From positions 28,649,001 through 28,713,000 of the forward strand of contig NC_092673.1 of NCBI RefSeq assembly GCF_964355755.1: 64,000 nucleotides of DNA. The letters are read 5' to 3'. The DNA comes from Antedon mediterranea. Lineage: Eukaryota; Echinodermata; Crinoidea; Comatulida; Antedonidae. Both the position numbers and the translations under genes were made by a program. Below the pieces are notes generated by a model. It was given only the letters and a program-made list of their open reading frames with translations, was not told the origin of the DNA and did not search any database. Of this stretch, positions 24,301-33,400 are shown piece after piece. The number at the start of each line of letters is the position of its first letter. Position 1 is the first letter of the stretch.

Positions 24301-26148
24301 ATTGACAGCAACTATGTTGTTTACAGAACATGACTACATTTATAGTTTATTACTTTTCATGATCCATTAATTCCTCTTGACTCATTGGTTTGCCGTTATT
24401 GATTACTATTTATTACTATTGACTACTTCCATCAAAGTAATATGAAATCTTGGCCATCTAGTGAATTATTAAATTACTTTCACGGTATGCGTACGACTGT
24501 GTCAACATTATGTAAAGCCATTAATATACAATGTACACACTATAATTGCATATTCTCTTAACTATAGTCTTGCCAATACTTCAGTATCATAAACTTTAAC
24601 TGTAGTGTATTTTTTAATTTAGAGATGATATATATGTACCTGATATTTTTTTCTCACAATTTAGATTCACCCGATACTAAAATTTGGAGGGAAAACTAAG
24701 AATATTTTTACTTTTTGATATGTTCTCCCCTCGAAGGGGAAAAGGCCTAGATGTCGGTTTATCTTTTATTTATCAATTTATTATTATTATTACAAAACAG
24801 AGTTCAAGAAATAAAGTAATAGTGTTCTTTTATTTATCAATTTATCAGTTTATCCAGGTAAGCTATTCACGTAATAGACACTAAAATTAAAGATAGCTGA
24901 ATTAAAATCAAGTGACACAATGTTTACCTCCAATAACTTCAGCCCGATCATCATTTCCGTTGGCTTTTGTATTTTCCATCTCGATCAGTTGTGAATTGTC
25001 AGGTATGACCCTATTTGACATTTATGGTGCAAGCAAGCAATTTCAAAAAGATTCAGTTTGCAATAATACACCAGGTAATTTCTAGACTCCAATGCTTTTC
25101 CTCATGGCAACAATTATAAATGTTCTGAATAGGCTTTTGTTATGTAGGAGGTCGTCGTTATTGAATAAGTAATCAGATCAATAGAGGGCAGTCAACCATT
25201 ACCACATTTTCTTGTACTTAATTATGATAATGAGAAAGCTACTTGGGTACAAACTACAAACAATGCTGTGTGACATTTTAGATTTTTTTAAGTAACAATA
25301 AGTCAAATTGAAAACTTGAAAGTTTAAAAATACGCTTTTGGTCTGGGTAAACCCAAAAAATGGGTTGGGCAACCGCACCAGCACCACAACACCCGCTACC
25401 TCGTTAAATCCGTTTCGTTATGAATATGAATGAAGAGTTATTTTTTTATAAATAATATTTTAAGTAAAAGTTATTTGTCTGAAAATAACTTAACCGTTAA
25501 AAAAAAACGTTAAGGCAGCACGTGTTAAATAGTGTTAAAGCCTGCAAAACTTTCTTAAAAACAACATGGTGAATAAAACAAACTGATTGTATGTTAGGAA
25601 ATGAAAGCACATCCATACGATTTGACTACATTACTTTGTCAAACGAGTTGATGTTAAATTTTGCATAGTGTGTGAAAATGTTTAATATAATTAATCGACC
25701 AATCAGGACTTGGCTGAAACCGCTGTACTCGCATCTGAAAATAGGAACGGTTATACTGGTGGTCTAGACCTTGGTGGTCTAGTTGTATAAAAAGAAAAAA
25801 AATGGTTTAATCAATTCTTAATTTTAAAAGTCTTACATAGTTGTCGGTCTATATTGGAAATAAAATAATAGTTAGAATAGGGTATTCCAGGCCTAGCCCG
25901 ATGATACCTCACTCAAATTGTGAAAGTACAATAACCTCACAGTGACAGCCAGCAAAACAACCAGGATGCATCATGCAGCTGGGGAGGAGAGAGAGTATGG
26001 ATTGTCAGCCTCGGCCTAGGCTAGCTAGAGCGACACTTCCAAAAGCTTGGTGTATTAATTAATACATACCTCCAATAATATCTGCTCGGTCGTCGTTTAC
26101 CGTTTTTTGCATTTTTTCAGAAACTGTAGGATCTATTCTTGTTGGCAT
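312..26148 (-). CDS. STOM: Stomatin (STOM), full coding sequence with four alternative first exons
   Basis: Common coding exons on the minus strand, in transcript order: 18977-19083, 18154-18226, 15370-15452, 7546-7749, 3668-3723, 2191-2269, 1543-1712 and 312-330 (stop TAG at 312-314). All junctions are GT-AG and the phases are compatible. With the different first exons the protein is about 278 to 294 aa; human stomatin is 288. In order it shows a short cytosolic tail, GICGWIL with the Cys that is palmitoylated in human stomatin, a membrane hairpin with a central Pro (TLPFS), the start of the SPFH/PHB domain ([16 protein letters not shown]), ILPC with the second palmitoylated Cys position, [17 protein letters not shown], then a coiled [12 protein letters not shown] segment and the oligomerisation end FPLPIELV. 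Stomatins scaffold cholesterol-rich membrane and modulate ion channels and transporters. The C-terminus is short (SGLLKK). No AATAAA is seen below 312, so the 3' UTR probably runs off the left edge. Family identity is very secure; whether it is STOM or a close paralogue (STOML3-like) is inference. Confidence 0.95.
1131..1484. repeat. 50-bp minisatellite with two 62-bp variant units
   Basis: Seven units of TCCTGGATGTGTTCCTAGAC, ACTCTTAGGCTAGCCTAAAA and TATCCAGCTG. Unit starts are near 1141, 1191, 1241, 1303, 1353, 1403 and 1465. The two longer units carry a 12-bp internal duplication (CATGTACCTAGA). Each unit holds the palindrome TTAGGCTAGCCTAA. Lies 60 bases from a stomatin exon. Confidence 0.85.
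2029..2125 (-). mobile_element. Family A MITE, truncated at right
   Basis: Family A: a palindromic element of about 120-180 bp with ends TTAAGCTCTGTCTACACTAT and its complement, flanked by TA. Plus orientation is defined here as reading CCCAAATATGGTAGTGATAT before CCATATATGGGCAC. This copy is in minus orientation and lacks its right end. Confidence 0.75.
2333..2477 (+). mobile_element. Family A MITE, near full-length
   Basis: Both arms present (AAGCCTTGTCTACAC and GAAGACAGAGCTTTA). The CCATATATGG palindrome is at 2414-2423. Stomatin intron. Confidence 0.85.
2655..2870. repeat. Tandem repeat of about 75 bp, three units
   Basis: GAGATACCTGTGTGAACGTA followed by ACCTTAAGGGTTCAACAATT recurs three times with small changes. 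Stomatin intron. Confidence 0.75.
2961..3100 (+). mobile_element. Family A MITE, full-length
   Basis: AAGCTCTGTCTACACTATC to GTATACAGAGCTT. Carries the 21-bp internal unit and CCATATATGG. Stomatin intron. Confidence 0.88.
3861..4002 (-). mobile_element. Family A MITE, left tip eroded
   Basis: TAAACTCTACACTATCAA to GTGTAGACAGAGTTTA; one internal unit in minus orientation; CATATATATGGAC in place of the CArG core. Confidence 0.85.
4267..4388 (+). mobile_element. Family A MITE, left arm internally deleted
   Basis: TAAAGCTCTGTG runs directly into CCCAAATATGG, so the rest of the left arm is lost; the right arm GATAGTGTAGACAGAGCTTTA is intact. Confidence 0.8.
4452..4459. promoter_or_regulatory. 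Perfect CRE palindrome TGACGTCA
   Basis: Full 8-bp CREB/ATF site next to AAAATGGCGCC (about 4438-4447), within a stomatin intron and between two family A MITEs. It could belong to an internal promoter for the acidic ORF at 4934; function is not shown. Confidence 0.3.
4543..4679 (-). mobile_element. Family A MITE, near full-length
   Basis: AAGCTCTGTCTAAACTATC to TAGTGTAGACAACGCTTTA, minus orientation. Confidence 0.85.
4934..5074 (+). CDS. Candidate small acidic ORF inside a stomatin intron, opposite strand
   Basis: A 46-codon ORF reads [20 protein letters not shown] and then a less coding-like tail. The first 23 codons have strong coding-like composition. It may be a first exon whose real donor lies near 5005, or a chance ORF. 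A perfect CRE (TGACGTCA, 4452-4459) and an AAAATGGCGCC motif lie about 480 bases upstream. A splice-acceptor-like site at about 6648 is followed by a short open stretch, but the tested junction gives a stop. Not recognised. Confidence 0.22.
   Translation: MSKIDEGEEGDDDDVDFVYNDDKRCNSLLSLLRPTIQSSNYFLNIV
5203..5661 (+). mobile_element. Family D element, longest copy
   Basis: Left end TTAAAGATATTGTCCACCC, right end GGGGACAATACATCTTTAA (inverted repeats). The interior has a twice-repeated block (CATTTTAATGTGTCAC... and GAATTTTAGTGTCACC...) so it may be a partial self-duplication. Related copies are at 16207, 37279 and 44813. Confidence 0.65.
7305..7545. repeat. Tandem repeat of about 77 bp abutting a stomatin exon, carrying copies of its splice donor
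   Basis: GTCATACATTGTGGACAGGT starts units near 7311, 7389 and 7466. On the minus strand each unit contains TATGCAG followed by GTAAGG, GTGAAG or GTGAGG, resembling the true exon end TTTATGCAG/GTTAGT at 7546. The decoy donors fall at 7345, 7424 and 7500. Confidence 0.8.
8297..8402. repeat. Two-copy direct repeat, period about 62 bp
   Basis: ATGGTACCCTATTTTGTTCA occurs at about 8298 and 8360, each followed by a GATGTATTATTAAAGAA-type tail. Confidence 0.65.
8582..8649 (+). repeat. tRNA-like sequence (pseudogene or SINE head), anticodon loop ATATCAA
   Basis: The D-arm (TCTAATGGTTAGGA, A-box-like), a perfect anticodon stem TCTGC/GCAGA with loop ATATCAA (anticodon AUC, Asp-type), and the T-arm GGTTCAAAT (B-box-like) are all present, followed by GGGGCA and a T8 run that would stop RNA polymerase III. 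The 5' acceptor strand does not pair with the 3' strand, so it is probably not a working tRNA. A related copy is at 57618-57679 on the minus strand. Confidence 0.55.
9318..9465 (-). mobile_element. Family A MITE, full-length
   Basis: CTAAAGCTCTGTCCACAC to GTAGACAGAGCTTTAG. Two internal units. The segment with CCATATATGG is partly deleted. Confidence 0.85.
9793..9852 (-). mobile_element. Family A MITE, left half only
   Basis: TTAAGCTCTGTCCACAC to GCACATATATGGATAATG, then unrelated sequence. Confidence 0.75.
10998..11884. mobile_element. 887-bp inverted-repeat element with TAA target duplication (Harbinger-like MITE)
   Basis: Left end CGCCCGTATTCTTAAACCGG and its exact reverse complement at the right end, extending through GACTTTAGTCGTAGTTCGA to about 40 bp of terminal inverted repeat. 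TAA lies on both sides (10995-10997 and 11885-11887). A 3-bp TAA/TWA duplication is typical of PIF/Harbinger elements. A 105-codon minus-strand ORF inside (11083-11400) is not recognised as a transposase, so the element is probably non-autonomous. Confidence 0.7.
13790..14412. repeat. Suspected dispersed repeat ending in a TACCTCC...GGAGGTA hairpin
   Basis: Begins AGAAAGGCACTCCGAGAGTA and ends CATACCTCCTTTGCGGAGGTA, with GGGACCATGGTCCC inside. No second copy in this window, so its repeat status is inference from general resemblance. Confidence 0.3.
14523..14675 (+). mobile_element. Family A MITE, right arm decayed
   Basis: TTTAAGCTCTGTCTACAC intact; right arm reads TTTGATATTGTAGACATAC. Confidence 0.8.
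15078..15140. repeat. 16-bp tandem repeat
   Basis: GATTAGGGACCATGTC, four units, the last with one change (CCGTGTC). Confidence 0.8.
16207..16538 (+). mobile_element. Family D element, partial
   Basis: Shares GGTTATCCACTTTGACCA, TTACCTGAAAAAATGTAATT, TATGGAAGTGATTAACTTTT and the right end GGGGGACAATACATCTTTAA with 5203-5661. The left end is not clear. Confidence 0.65.
17325..17590. repeat. 28-bp minisatellite, about nine units
   Basis: GGATAAGGACTGTAGAACAA then GTCTTCTC. The central units are identical; the first two differ (CTCAAATAAGG). The period is not a multiple of three; the frame left open on the minus strand is a by-product. Confidence 0.88.
19531..19612 (-). CDS. STOM: Stomatin alternative first exon 1a (most proximal)
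   Basis: Donor GTATAA after ATTGGAG. In-frame ATGs lie at 19610-19612 and 19595-19597; the outer gives 27 codons (starts [11 protein letters not shown]) and the inner 22. It ends ATGIIG, like exon 1b. It lies only about 450 bases from the common second exon, so it may be the default promoter. Which ATG is used cannot be decided here. Confidence 0.8.
20342..20387 (-). CDS. STOM: Stomatin alternative first exon 1b (short tail)
   Basis: ATG at 20385-20387, 15 codons plus one base, ending HTGIIGG at a GTAAGA donor. It is the shortest of the four tails (starts MESNNLKVD). Phase and terminal IIG are identical to the other first exons. No in-frame ATG is seen just upstream. Confidence 0.8.
23481..23632 (-). 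mobile_element. Family A MITE, near full-length
   Basis: TTAAGTTCTGTCTACAC to GTAGACAGCGCCTTA; two internal units. In the intron between stomatin exons 1b and 1c. Confidence 0.85.
23887..24290. mobile_element. Family C inverted-repeat element, about 404 bp
   Basis: AAGGCCCATTCACACTAGG at the left and CCTAGTGTGAATGGGCCTTA at the right, extending through GACGATAACGATCGACGATA. The interior is also partly self-complementary (CATTCTAGAACTATAGAAT... facing ATCCTATAGTCCTAGAACG, and ATGACGTCAT blocks). Stomatin intron. Confidence 0.75.
24928..25021 (-). CDS. STOM: Stomatin alternative first exon 1c
   Basis: Donor GTAAAC after ATTGGAG, same phase 1 as the other first exons. Two in-frame ATGs exist, at 25019-25021 and 24977-24979. 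The outer one is preferred because it gives an N-terminus (MSNRVIPD...) that aligns with exon 1d (MPTRIDP...). The 31 codons end NDDRAEVIG. The tail is hydrophilic and acidic and would be cytosolic. Confidence 0.8.
26070..26148 (-). CDS. STOM: Stomatin alternative first exon 1d (most distal)
   Basis: ATG at 26146-26148, 26 codons plus one base, donor GTATGT after ATTGGAG. It encodes an N-terminal tail beginning MPTRIDP and ending NDDRADIIG, and joins in frame to exon 18977-19083 (phase 1). The end DDRAxxIG is shared with exon 1c, so the two look like tandem duplicates. Its promoter would lie in 26149-26940, divergent to ODF2. Confidence 0.85.
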
Positions 26149-26940
26149 AAGGCACAAAGTGCAATTAATGTACTATCGTTTCTTCTACTACCACCAAGAG
26201 TCACAAGACAATTTATCTCGCGAAAAAAGTTTGTTGACTGACTGTATGGTAAGCCAAAGAAGACAAAGAAATGGTTCCTAAAGGGTTTTTGCATCCTAAC
26301 AAAGTTAGGTTTGTTTTCTTATTCCAATATTCCGCATATTTTGTGAATAATCTTCAATCATTTTCTTATTAACATTTTCAATTTCCGATAATTAAAGTTT
26401 ATAATTAATCAATAAGTCCAAGTAAATGCAGGGAGATCTAAATAAATAAAGGAGGACAACATATGAAAATTATTTACAATTAATATCATTATCTTAATTA
26501 TTTTTAAAAATAAAAACGTTCTTTGCAACAGAAAGAATGACATACATAAGCAAAACTAATTAGGAAACCAAATTTAAATTATTAAATGAACAATCTTTGA
26601 TTACCTTGAATTTAACAAGAGGCAGGGCTCACCGGCGGGGGCAGTACAAATTATCCTTTCCTGGTCAGATTAAATATATTATTAAAATAAAGAAGAAGAG
26701 AGTAAACCACAACCACAACGTAAAGTGTAAAGCGCTATGTAAATAGCGCTTAATTAAAGAAATTTTCAAAAACATATGTTTTTAGACAAAAAGTTTAATA
26801 AAAAAGATGGTAACTAATAAAAATGTCCAAAATGGCGCTCCATACACAACTGCAACATTTTATTGGTCTCTGTGATATCTAACGTCCAATGAAAACGCTT
26901 AATTCCGCGTCACGTTTAAAAAACGTAAACAAAAAGCTGA
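26149..26940. promoter_or_regulatory. Divergent promoter region between stomatin exon 1d and ODF2
   Basis: About 0.8 kb separates the minus-strand stomatin exon 1d from the plus-strand ODF2 5' exon. It holds CCAAT/ATTGG pentamers, an AAAATGGCGC site and CG-containing stretches close to ODF2. No TATA box is obvious. Near 26725-26755 there is a short palindromic AAGCGCTATGTAAATAGCGCTT repeat. Promoter activity is inferred from position only. Confidence 0.4.
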
Positions 26941-27004
26941 CAACACAAATCGCGAAGGGTTTGCCGATCGAAAAAGTTTCCAATAAGTTGGCCAAAAGTG
27001 CCTC
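26940..27004 (+). other. ODF2: Candidate 5' UTR exon of ODF2
   Basis: A strong donor (CTC followed by GTAAGT) lies at 27004/27005. The matching acceptor TTTTTTCTGCAG ends at 27480, five bases before the ODF2 ATG. The transcription start is not determinable, so the left limit is nominal. CCAAT and ATTGG pentamers at about 26865-26890 and an AAAATGGCGC (YY1-like) site near 26829 lie just upstream. Confidence 0.45.
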
Positions 27005-27485
27005 GTAAGTACATCGACATAGCATATTTTTTTCATTTTTAGATAATTATAAAATATGATATTTTAATTTATTAAAAGGACTGACATTGTCTAAACCACC
27101 TATGTATGCATGTGTTATTGCTCTAGGCCTATATATAAAAGATGAGTACCGGGCCAATCAATCAATGTCGACTGGCTGGGTTGTGGTGGACCTGCGTTTG
27201 GAAATGAGAGAGGCCTAGGCCTAGGCCTAAGCAATAAATGAGGCTGCTGAGGCAAGCCAACATAATAGAGGCACTGTTTATTCCTTCCTTATTCCTAATC
27301 TAGCATGGGCATAGGCCTAGCTTATTAATATTACCTTGAATAACCTTGACTATCATAATATAATAATAATTTTTTTTTAAAGGCAGGATCTCTCTAGGCC
27401 TAGGGCCTAGCTAGAGGCTAGGGGAGCCATTTATAATTTCAAAAAATGGTAATGTCATTTCAATTACTTTTTTTCTGCAGTTAAG

Positions 27486-30400
27486 ATGACAATTGAGCGT
27501 GGCACAACAAGGAATGCATCACCTCCGCTACATGTTCACGTAGACAAGGCCACACCCGTACATGTTCATGTCAAAAAGACGGGAAAGAAGTCCTCTACAG
27601 CATCAGCCGTTGAAGTATTTATAGACTTTTTATATTCATAACCACATTGAGAAGGTCTATCTCTAGTTGAACATAAAAGATTGATTATTCAATCAAAAGT
27701 AAAAGATAGCTATAGTAATTAGTATAATAAATGATAGTCTCTTGCATCAATACAAGATACCATTTCTCATGACTGCTGCAAAAAAATATATGTATTTTGT
27801 TAAATTTGTGGTATCGCGATTTCTTATACTTTCTACTTTTCCCAACAATTTCAACCTTGTCTTGACTGCTGGCATGAGTTGAAATGGAAAAGAAATTTTT
27901 ACAAAACATACAAGTTAATTTTTACTCAATTTTGTATACAGGATCGACTAAAATCTACCAAATCACAGCTAGGACGTTATTCATCAGGGAATGTACGCCC
28001 ATCTTCATCTCGGGGACCATGGGTGCCAGCTCCTGGGCGAAGTACCAAAGCCAAACCATTGGCATGGGAGGTAAGTAATCATTACTAAATAAAAAACACT
28101 ACTAAATAAAAAACACTACTAAAAAATATTAGAAAACTTAAGAAACGAAAAATGATTTAATTTTTTAATAATGTATTTGATTCTTTATTTTTGTAGAGTT
28201 CCAGCCATCGACTGGAGTTAGGAGCACCGGAGCAAGATACGGTGTACTCAACCCTACGTGTTGAAGATCTAGACTCTGAGGTAGAGGAGGATAAATACAG
28301 GCTGTACGAGAAAAAAATTGACAGTTTAATGTCAGAGGTTGGCCAGATGAAAACGGAGGTAATGTTCAAAGAAACTCATCAACATCTTTCCGCCATTCAC
28401 CCTTTCAGTAGATATATTTCCAAACTAGGGACTAAGTAATAATTTCAATAGCCTTCCAAAATTATCATACTATTGTCGAGATATAGCATGGTCTAACGCC
28501 ATAGAGGTACACCCTTGCGCTGATGAGCTAACATGTCTGGTGGTTTTCTGAAAAGTCTGGTATTAAGAATGTGTATTTAATGGTAAAAATAGAATTAAAA
28601 AATGTTTGACCTAAAATTAAGTTTTGAGAAACTTCAGAAGCTGTAAGCTATGTCTACACTATCAAACTTAATTGAGCTTCAGTATTCAATTGATAATTTT
28701 GTTAACTTTCTATTTTTGTTTTAAAACTGCTGTCCTTAAAAAAAGACTTAAATTTAAAATTCTAAATGAATATAATGATGTTGTTATAAATATTGAGTAA
28801 TAATAAATTCGAATGAATATTGATTATGTAATACTGTAGCAAAGGGTATAGTTAAACAGTAGTAGTGTAGTCAATGAACCGTAACAGATATCTCTGTTAA
28901 TTACGTATTCACTTTTTAAATGTGGTATAAGACAATACAGTAATAGTCAATTAGGCTTAAATTGATTATTTACAATTGAATTATTAGGTTTGAATTGATT
29001 CAGTCATCTGAGATAATTAATTTGATTAGATGATCTTGTTTTCATCAAGGCAAGGTATATTGGTATTGTATTAGTTCAACTTTTGCAAGGCAAGATGCAT
29101 ATACGGTACTTATTTTAAATGGTTCCAACATATCTGTATAGTGTGTGGTACATTACAGGTCATAATTGTAAGTCCAGTATTTTTTTCTGGCTTGGTTATT
29201 CAATTTCTGTCGGGAAAAGCATGAAGAAATTTAGGAAAGAATTGATGCTGTCAAAATAACATTAGATATTCACTTAATATTGTTGTTTCTAGCGTGAACT
29301 GCAGAAAACAAAACGTGAAGCATCTCGAGCAAGAGAAGAGTTGTTGCTGTCGAAGAAACTGCTGGAGGACCAAGAGGAAGAGATACTGGATTACAAGCAA
29401 GAGCTGCATACAACAGAGCGGCAGAGTAAGACACTGCAGGAAACGATGGAGAGAATGGAAGATGAGATCAACCTATCAAGGTAAGGAAGGGTTAATTACT
29501 TATTTAATGTACAGGGCTGGGGTGATAAGTGGATGATGTAACCTGTTAAGCTCTGTCTATCAAATTAGACAGTGTGCCCAAATATGGTAGTGATATGACA
29601 TCATCATGTCCATATATGGGCACGTCACCGTTTGTTGTCACATAAAGTTTGATAGTGTAGACAGAGCTTAAGGGGTTCCCGTCTTTGATTGAAAATTATA
29701 CTGTTCAAAATGAATGGTTGACAAAATATTTCACATTTTGCAACACAGGACAGAGCATAATGTTAGTCGATCAGAGCGTGATCGTTTGATGAAGCAGCTA
29801 GTAGAGGTTGAGATGGATGCTGGGGCGGCCGTTAAGCAAATGAATGAGCTACGTAGGACTGTTCACAGGCTCAAAGAGGTACTGTTTCTTAAGCTCTGTC
29901 CACACTATCTAAACTAGTTTGACAAAAAAAAATGTGATGTACCCAAATAATGTAGTGATATGGCCAAATATGGTAGTGATAGGACATCATCATGTCTATA
30001 TATGGGCACATTACATTTTTTTGAAATTTTTTTAAAATGACTTTTTTTTTTCATTATATAACAAATTTCTTTATAGATACTTTCTTCCATATCAGATATG
30101 TCTCGATGCGTTGAAGTTTAGTAACATTTTTTCTTTCTTTTTTATTTGAAGGAAAAACGAATGTCTTCCCACGATGGAAAGATTTTGACAAAACAGCGAG
30201 ATCTCCTCCTTGATAAGCTGAATGATTTTGAAAATACTAACAGAGTATTGCGAAAGATGCTTAGAGATCATCATCGAAACGAAGTAATTCATTCCTTTAT
30301 GGACATTCTACAGCATATTTATTTAAGCTTGATTTAAAGTTAATTATTTTTAATTGTATTCCTTTCCTAGTTAATAAAATTTTGTGCTTATATGTTACAC

Positions 30401-33400
30401 ATTAACTGCTACAAAATTCGGAAAAATACATTTTTTAAAAGGCGAATTTTATGTAATTATAGAGGCCCTAGTAAATATGGTTACCACTGTTTTATTGCCC
30501 GAGGGATCGAATAAGCAAGTTGTAATGATAATTATACTGTACCTTACATAGGACTATCTTTATAATGTAATTATAACAGTGGCGGATCCAGTGTAAACAG
30601 AACTAGATGATGGGTGGGATGCAATAGTCCTCAATATATTTAATTTTGGAATAGAGAGCCCAGAGCTTATAAATGCAATTTACTATTTTATCAACAGGCT
30701 TCTCGAGAGCAGGTGGACGTACAAAGGGACGTTCTGCTGAAGAAACTCACCGAATCCGATGCCACGAACCAGAAGCTGCGTCTGTCGATCTTGGACAAGG
30801 AACACGAGGTGGAATCTTTGAAAGCGATGCTGGCTGCAGAAAAGGGACAAACCAACACGATGCAGGATCTCCAGTCCTCTCTGGAATCCACCAGAGCCCA
30901 TCTGCAGAACCAGCTGCGCAAGAGAGAAGCAGATTGCAACCGGATGGCAGTGCAGATCAGGAACATAGAGAACCAGCTAGAACAGGAGAAGATTGAGGTG
31001 GAGCATCTGCAGGGACTTCTTAGTGGCGCGAAAGAGAAGGCTATTGCAGATAAGGAAGCTCTGAAGAAAGCCACAAGGTACAAAGTAGTGCTTGGTTAAT
31101 TAAATTACATAAATAGTATTTTTGCTTTAAAGATTAGAGTTATGCTCTGTCTACACTATCAAACTTGTTTGACAAAAAAGTGTGATGTTGTGCTCCAAAT
31201 ATCTTAGTGATATGACATCAACAAGGGAACATCACATTTTTTTTTCACATAAAGTTTGATAGTGTAGACAGAGCTTTACTCTAATATGTCTCACCGTTTT
31301 TCCATCTCTCTCTTCAGAATTCAGAAACAAAGAGCTAGCAGAAGTGAGGATGCTGTTGACCAATTAAATTCTCAGGTTCTTGAACGAGAGGCTCAGATTG
31401 CAGACAGCGTGGCCGTGATAGAACAGTGGAAGGCAAAAGCATCGAAATTTGAACGTGAAAAGCTGCAGATTGTTCATGAAAATGAACTACTTTCCCAGTA
31501 AGTGTTGGTTATCAAAAAAGAGTATTTAACTAAATACTTTCCCAGTAAGTGAAATAAGATCTTGGTAACAATTACTACTAATAAGTACTGTGACTGTGTG
31601 AAAGAGTTCTAGGTGCCAAGTATTCATAAACAGGGCTATCACAAAAGGCTCATTGGCTGAAGCGCTATATACACAATCAAACTTTACGTGACAAAAATGA
31701 TGAATGATGTGCCCATATATTAACATGATGATGTCATATCACTACCATATTTAGGCACATCACTACTATATTTTTGTCAAACTAGTTTGATAGTGTAGAC
31801 AGAGCTTTAGCCAATAATATGTTTTTGTTGGGATTATCAAATGTTATTTTGTTTTGATCTTTACAGACGTGTAGAAGGTCTTCAAGGATCTCTGCGAGAG
31901 ACGGAAGTAGCTGGTCGGTCTACGCATGACAACATGAGTTTACAGATTGCTAGCAAAACTGCTGAAGTGACCAGTCTTAAACTTGATAATGAAAGACTCA
32001 AAGTAATCTATACAAACTTGAGAATTCTTTTCACATACATAATACATATTTGCATTTATATATTTAACTTTAAAACTACAGTAATTAAATCTTTAGAATT
32101 TATTAATACTACATCAAATAGGAAAACCAAACAGCATAGCAGCGCTATCTACTGCCTGTACCATCATTTATATAATCGTAATCACCTGACCTATCCTCTT
32201 CGGACTCTTTAGCCCATAAGGCTGCAAGATTCCTCTGCCAACGCATCCGGTCCCTGGCCACAGGATTGGCTAGGTTCCATGATTTCCATCCCAACTCTGT
32301 TCTCTCTTTTTCTACTGTCCGTTTTCACGTTGTTTTTGGACGTCCAACTTTTCTCCTCCCTTCAGGACACCATGTTAAAGCTGTCATACAATGGCAGTTA
32401 TCCTCTATTCATAACACATGTCCAATCCATTTCCATTAAATCGTAATCGAGGCTTTATATTTATTTGGTGTTTTGGCAGGTAACTTTGGCAACGATTGAA
32501 GACAAGCTTAAGTTTTCAAATTCAGAAATTGACCAATTAAAATCAACCGTAGGTCAATATGAGTCACTAATGTCTGATCAAAAGACTCGGGTAAGTGCAG
32601 ATGTTCGATGTATTGATGAAAAAATCTCCATAACTACTTCATCATTTTTACATTTATGAACATGAGAGAAGAGAATGATAATTGTAATTTTGACATAAAT
32701 TGTACATATTTATAAATAGAATATAGATAACAAAGAATGATTTATAGTAAAGTAAATGACCTGGAATGACCTGCAGCCTAAATAGTAGACAACATGCATA
32801 ACATTATTCTTCTCCGGCACAAAGAGTGTCGGACAGCTGCCAACAAACAGCACATTCATCTGTCCAGCAAGGGCTGAGTTGGACCAGTACACCGAGGTAA
32901 TCCCCTACTCCGCCAAAGGATACACTAGGTTCTTTAAAGCCAGATGTGTGAGGCTTCAAACAAAATATACTTTCTTATTTAGATTTCCTTTTGTATTTAT
33001 TCCTTTCAGATGTCCAAGTCGCAAAGAGAGGCTGCCGACGCTAATTTACGGCTTGAAAGAGAAGAAAGAGAAAAGTCGCGCATCCTGGATGAGAGTCATT
33101 CTGAAATAGAAAGGGTGCGTCATGCTTTCTAAATCTATATATTTGGGTGCTGTTTTGTCTTCCTTACTTGGTAAACTTTCAATTTTACACTGGTACTGTG
33201 TTACTAGTTTCCTGTGTTTTTATTTAAAAAAAAAAAACATATGAAATGAGTAATACACAAGGCCGTAGCAAGAGGTTAAAAACATACCATACAAAGATGC
33301 TTTAAATAAAATTATTAATATAAAATATGACGATTTGTGCTGGGGAATTGGGGTGGGTGGTGAACATTTTATGCTGGCTATGGTTCTGATACATTTTCTA

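Larger units (their letters stand above)
20388..24927 (-). other. STOM: Interval between stomatin first exons 1b and 1c
   Basis: Contains a less AT-rich island at about 22140-22500 with a GC box (GGGGCGGGCG, 22224), a CCAAT box (about 22239) and a TATA-like AATATAAAAT (about 22333), which could be a further promoter. A short inverted repeat CCAGACGGAG...CTCCGTCTGG spans about 22863-22970. A family A copy (23481) and a family C element (23887) follow. No coding exon is recognised. Confidence 0.4.

Noticed and set aside
30691-31083. 130-codon minus-strand frame opposite ODF2
   Set aside because: Shadow of the ODF2 exon 30698-31077, which has coiled-coil homology and correct splice sites on the plus strand.
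29889-31277. Idea that family A MITEs are introners that created the ODF2 introns
   Set aside because: The splice sites lie outside the MITE copies, so these are insertions into existing introns.
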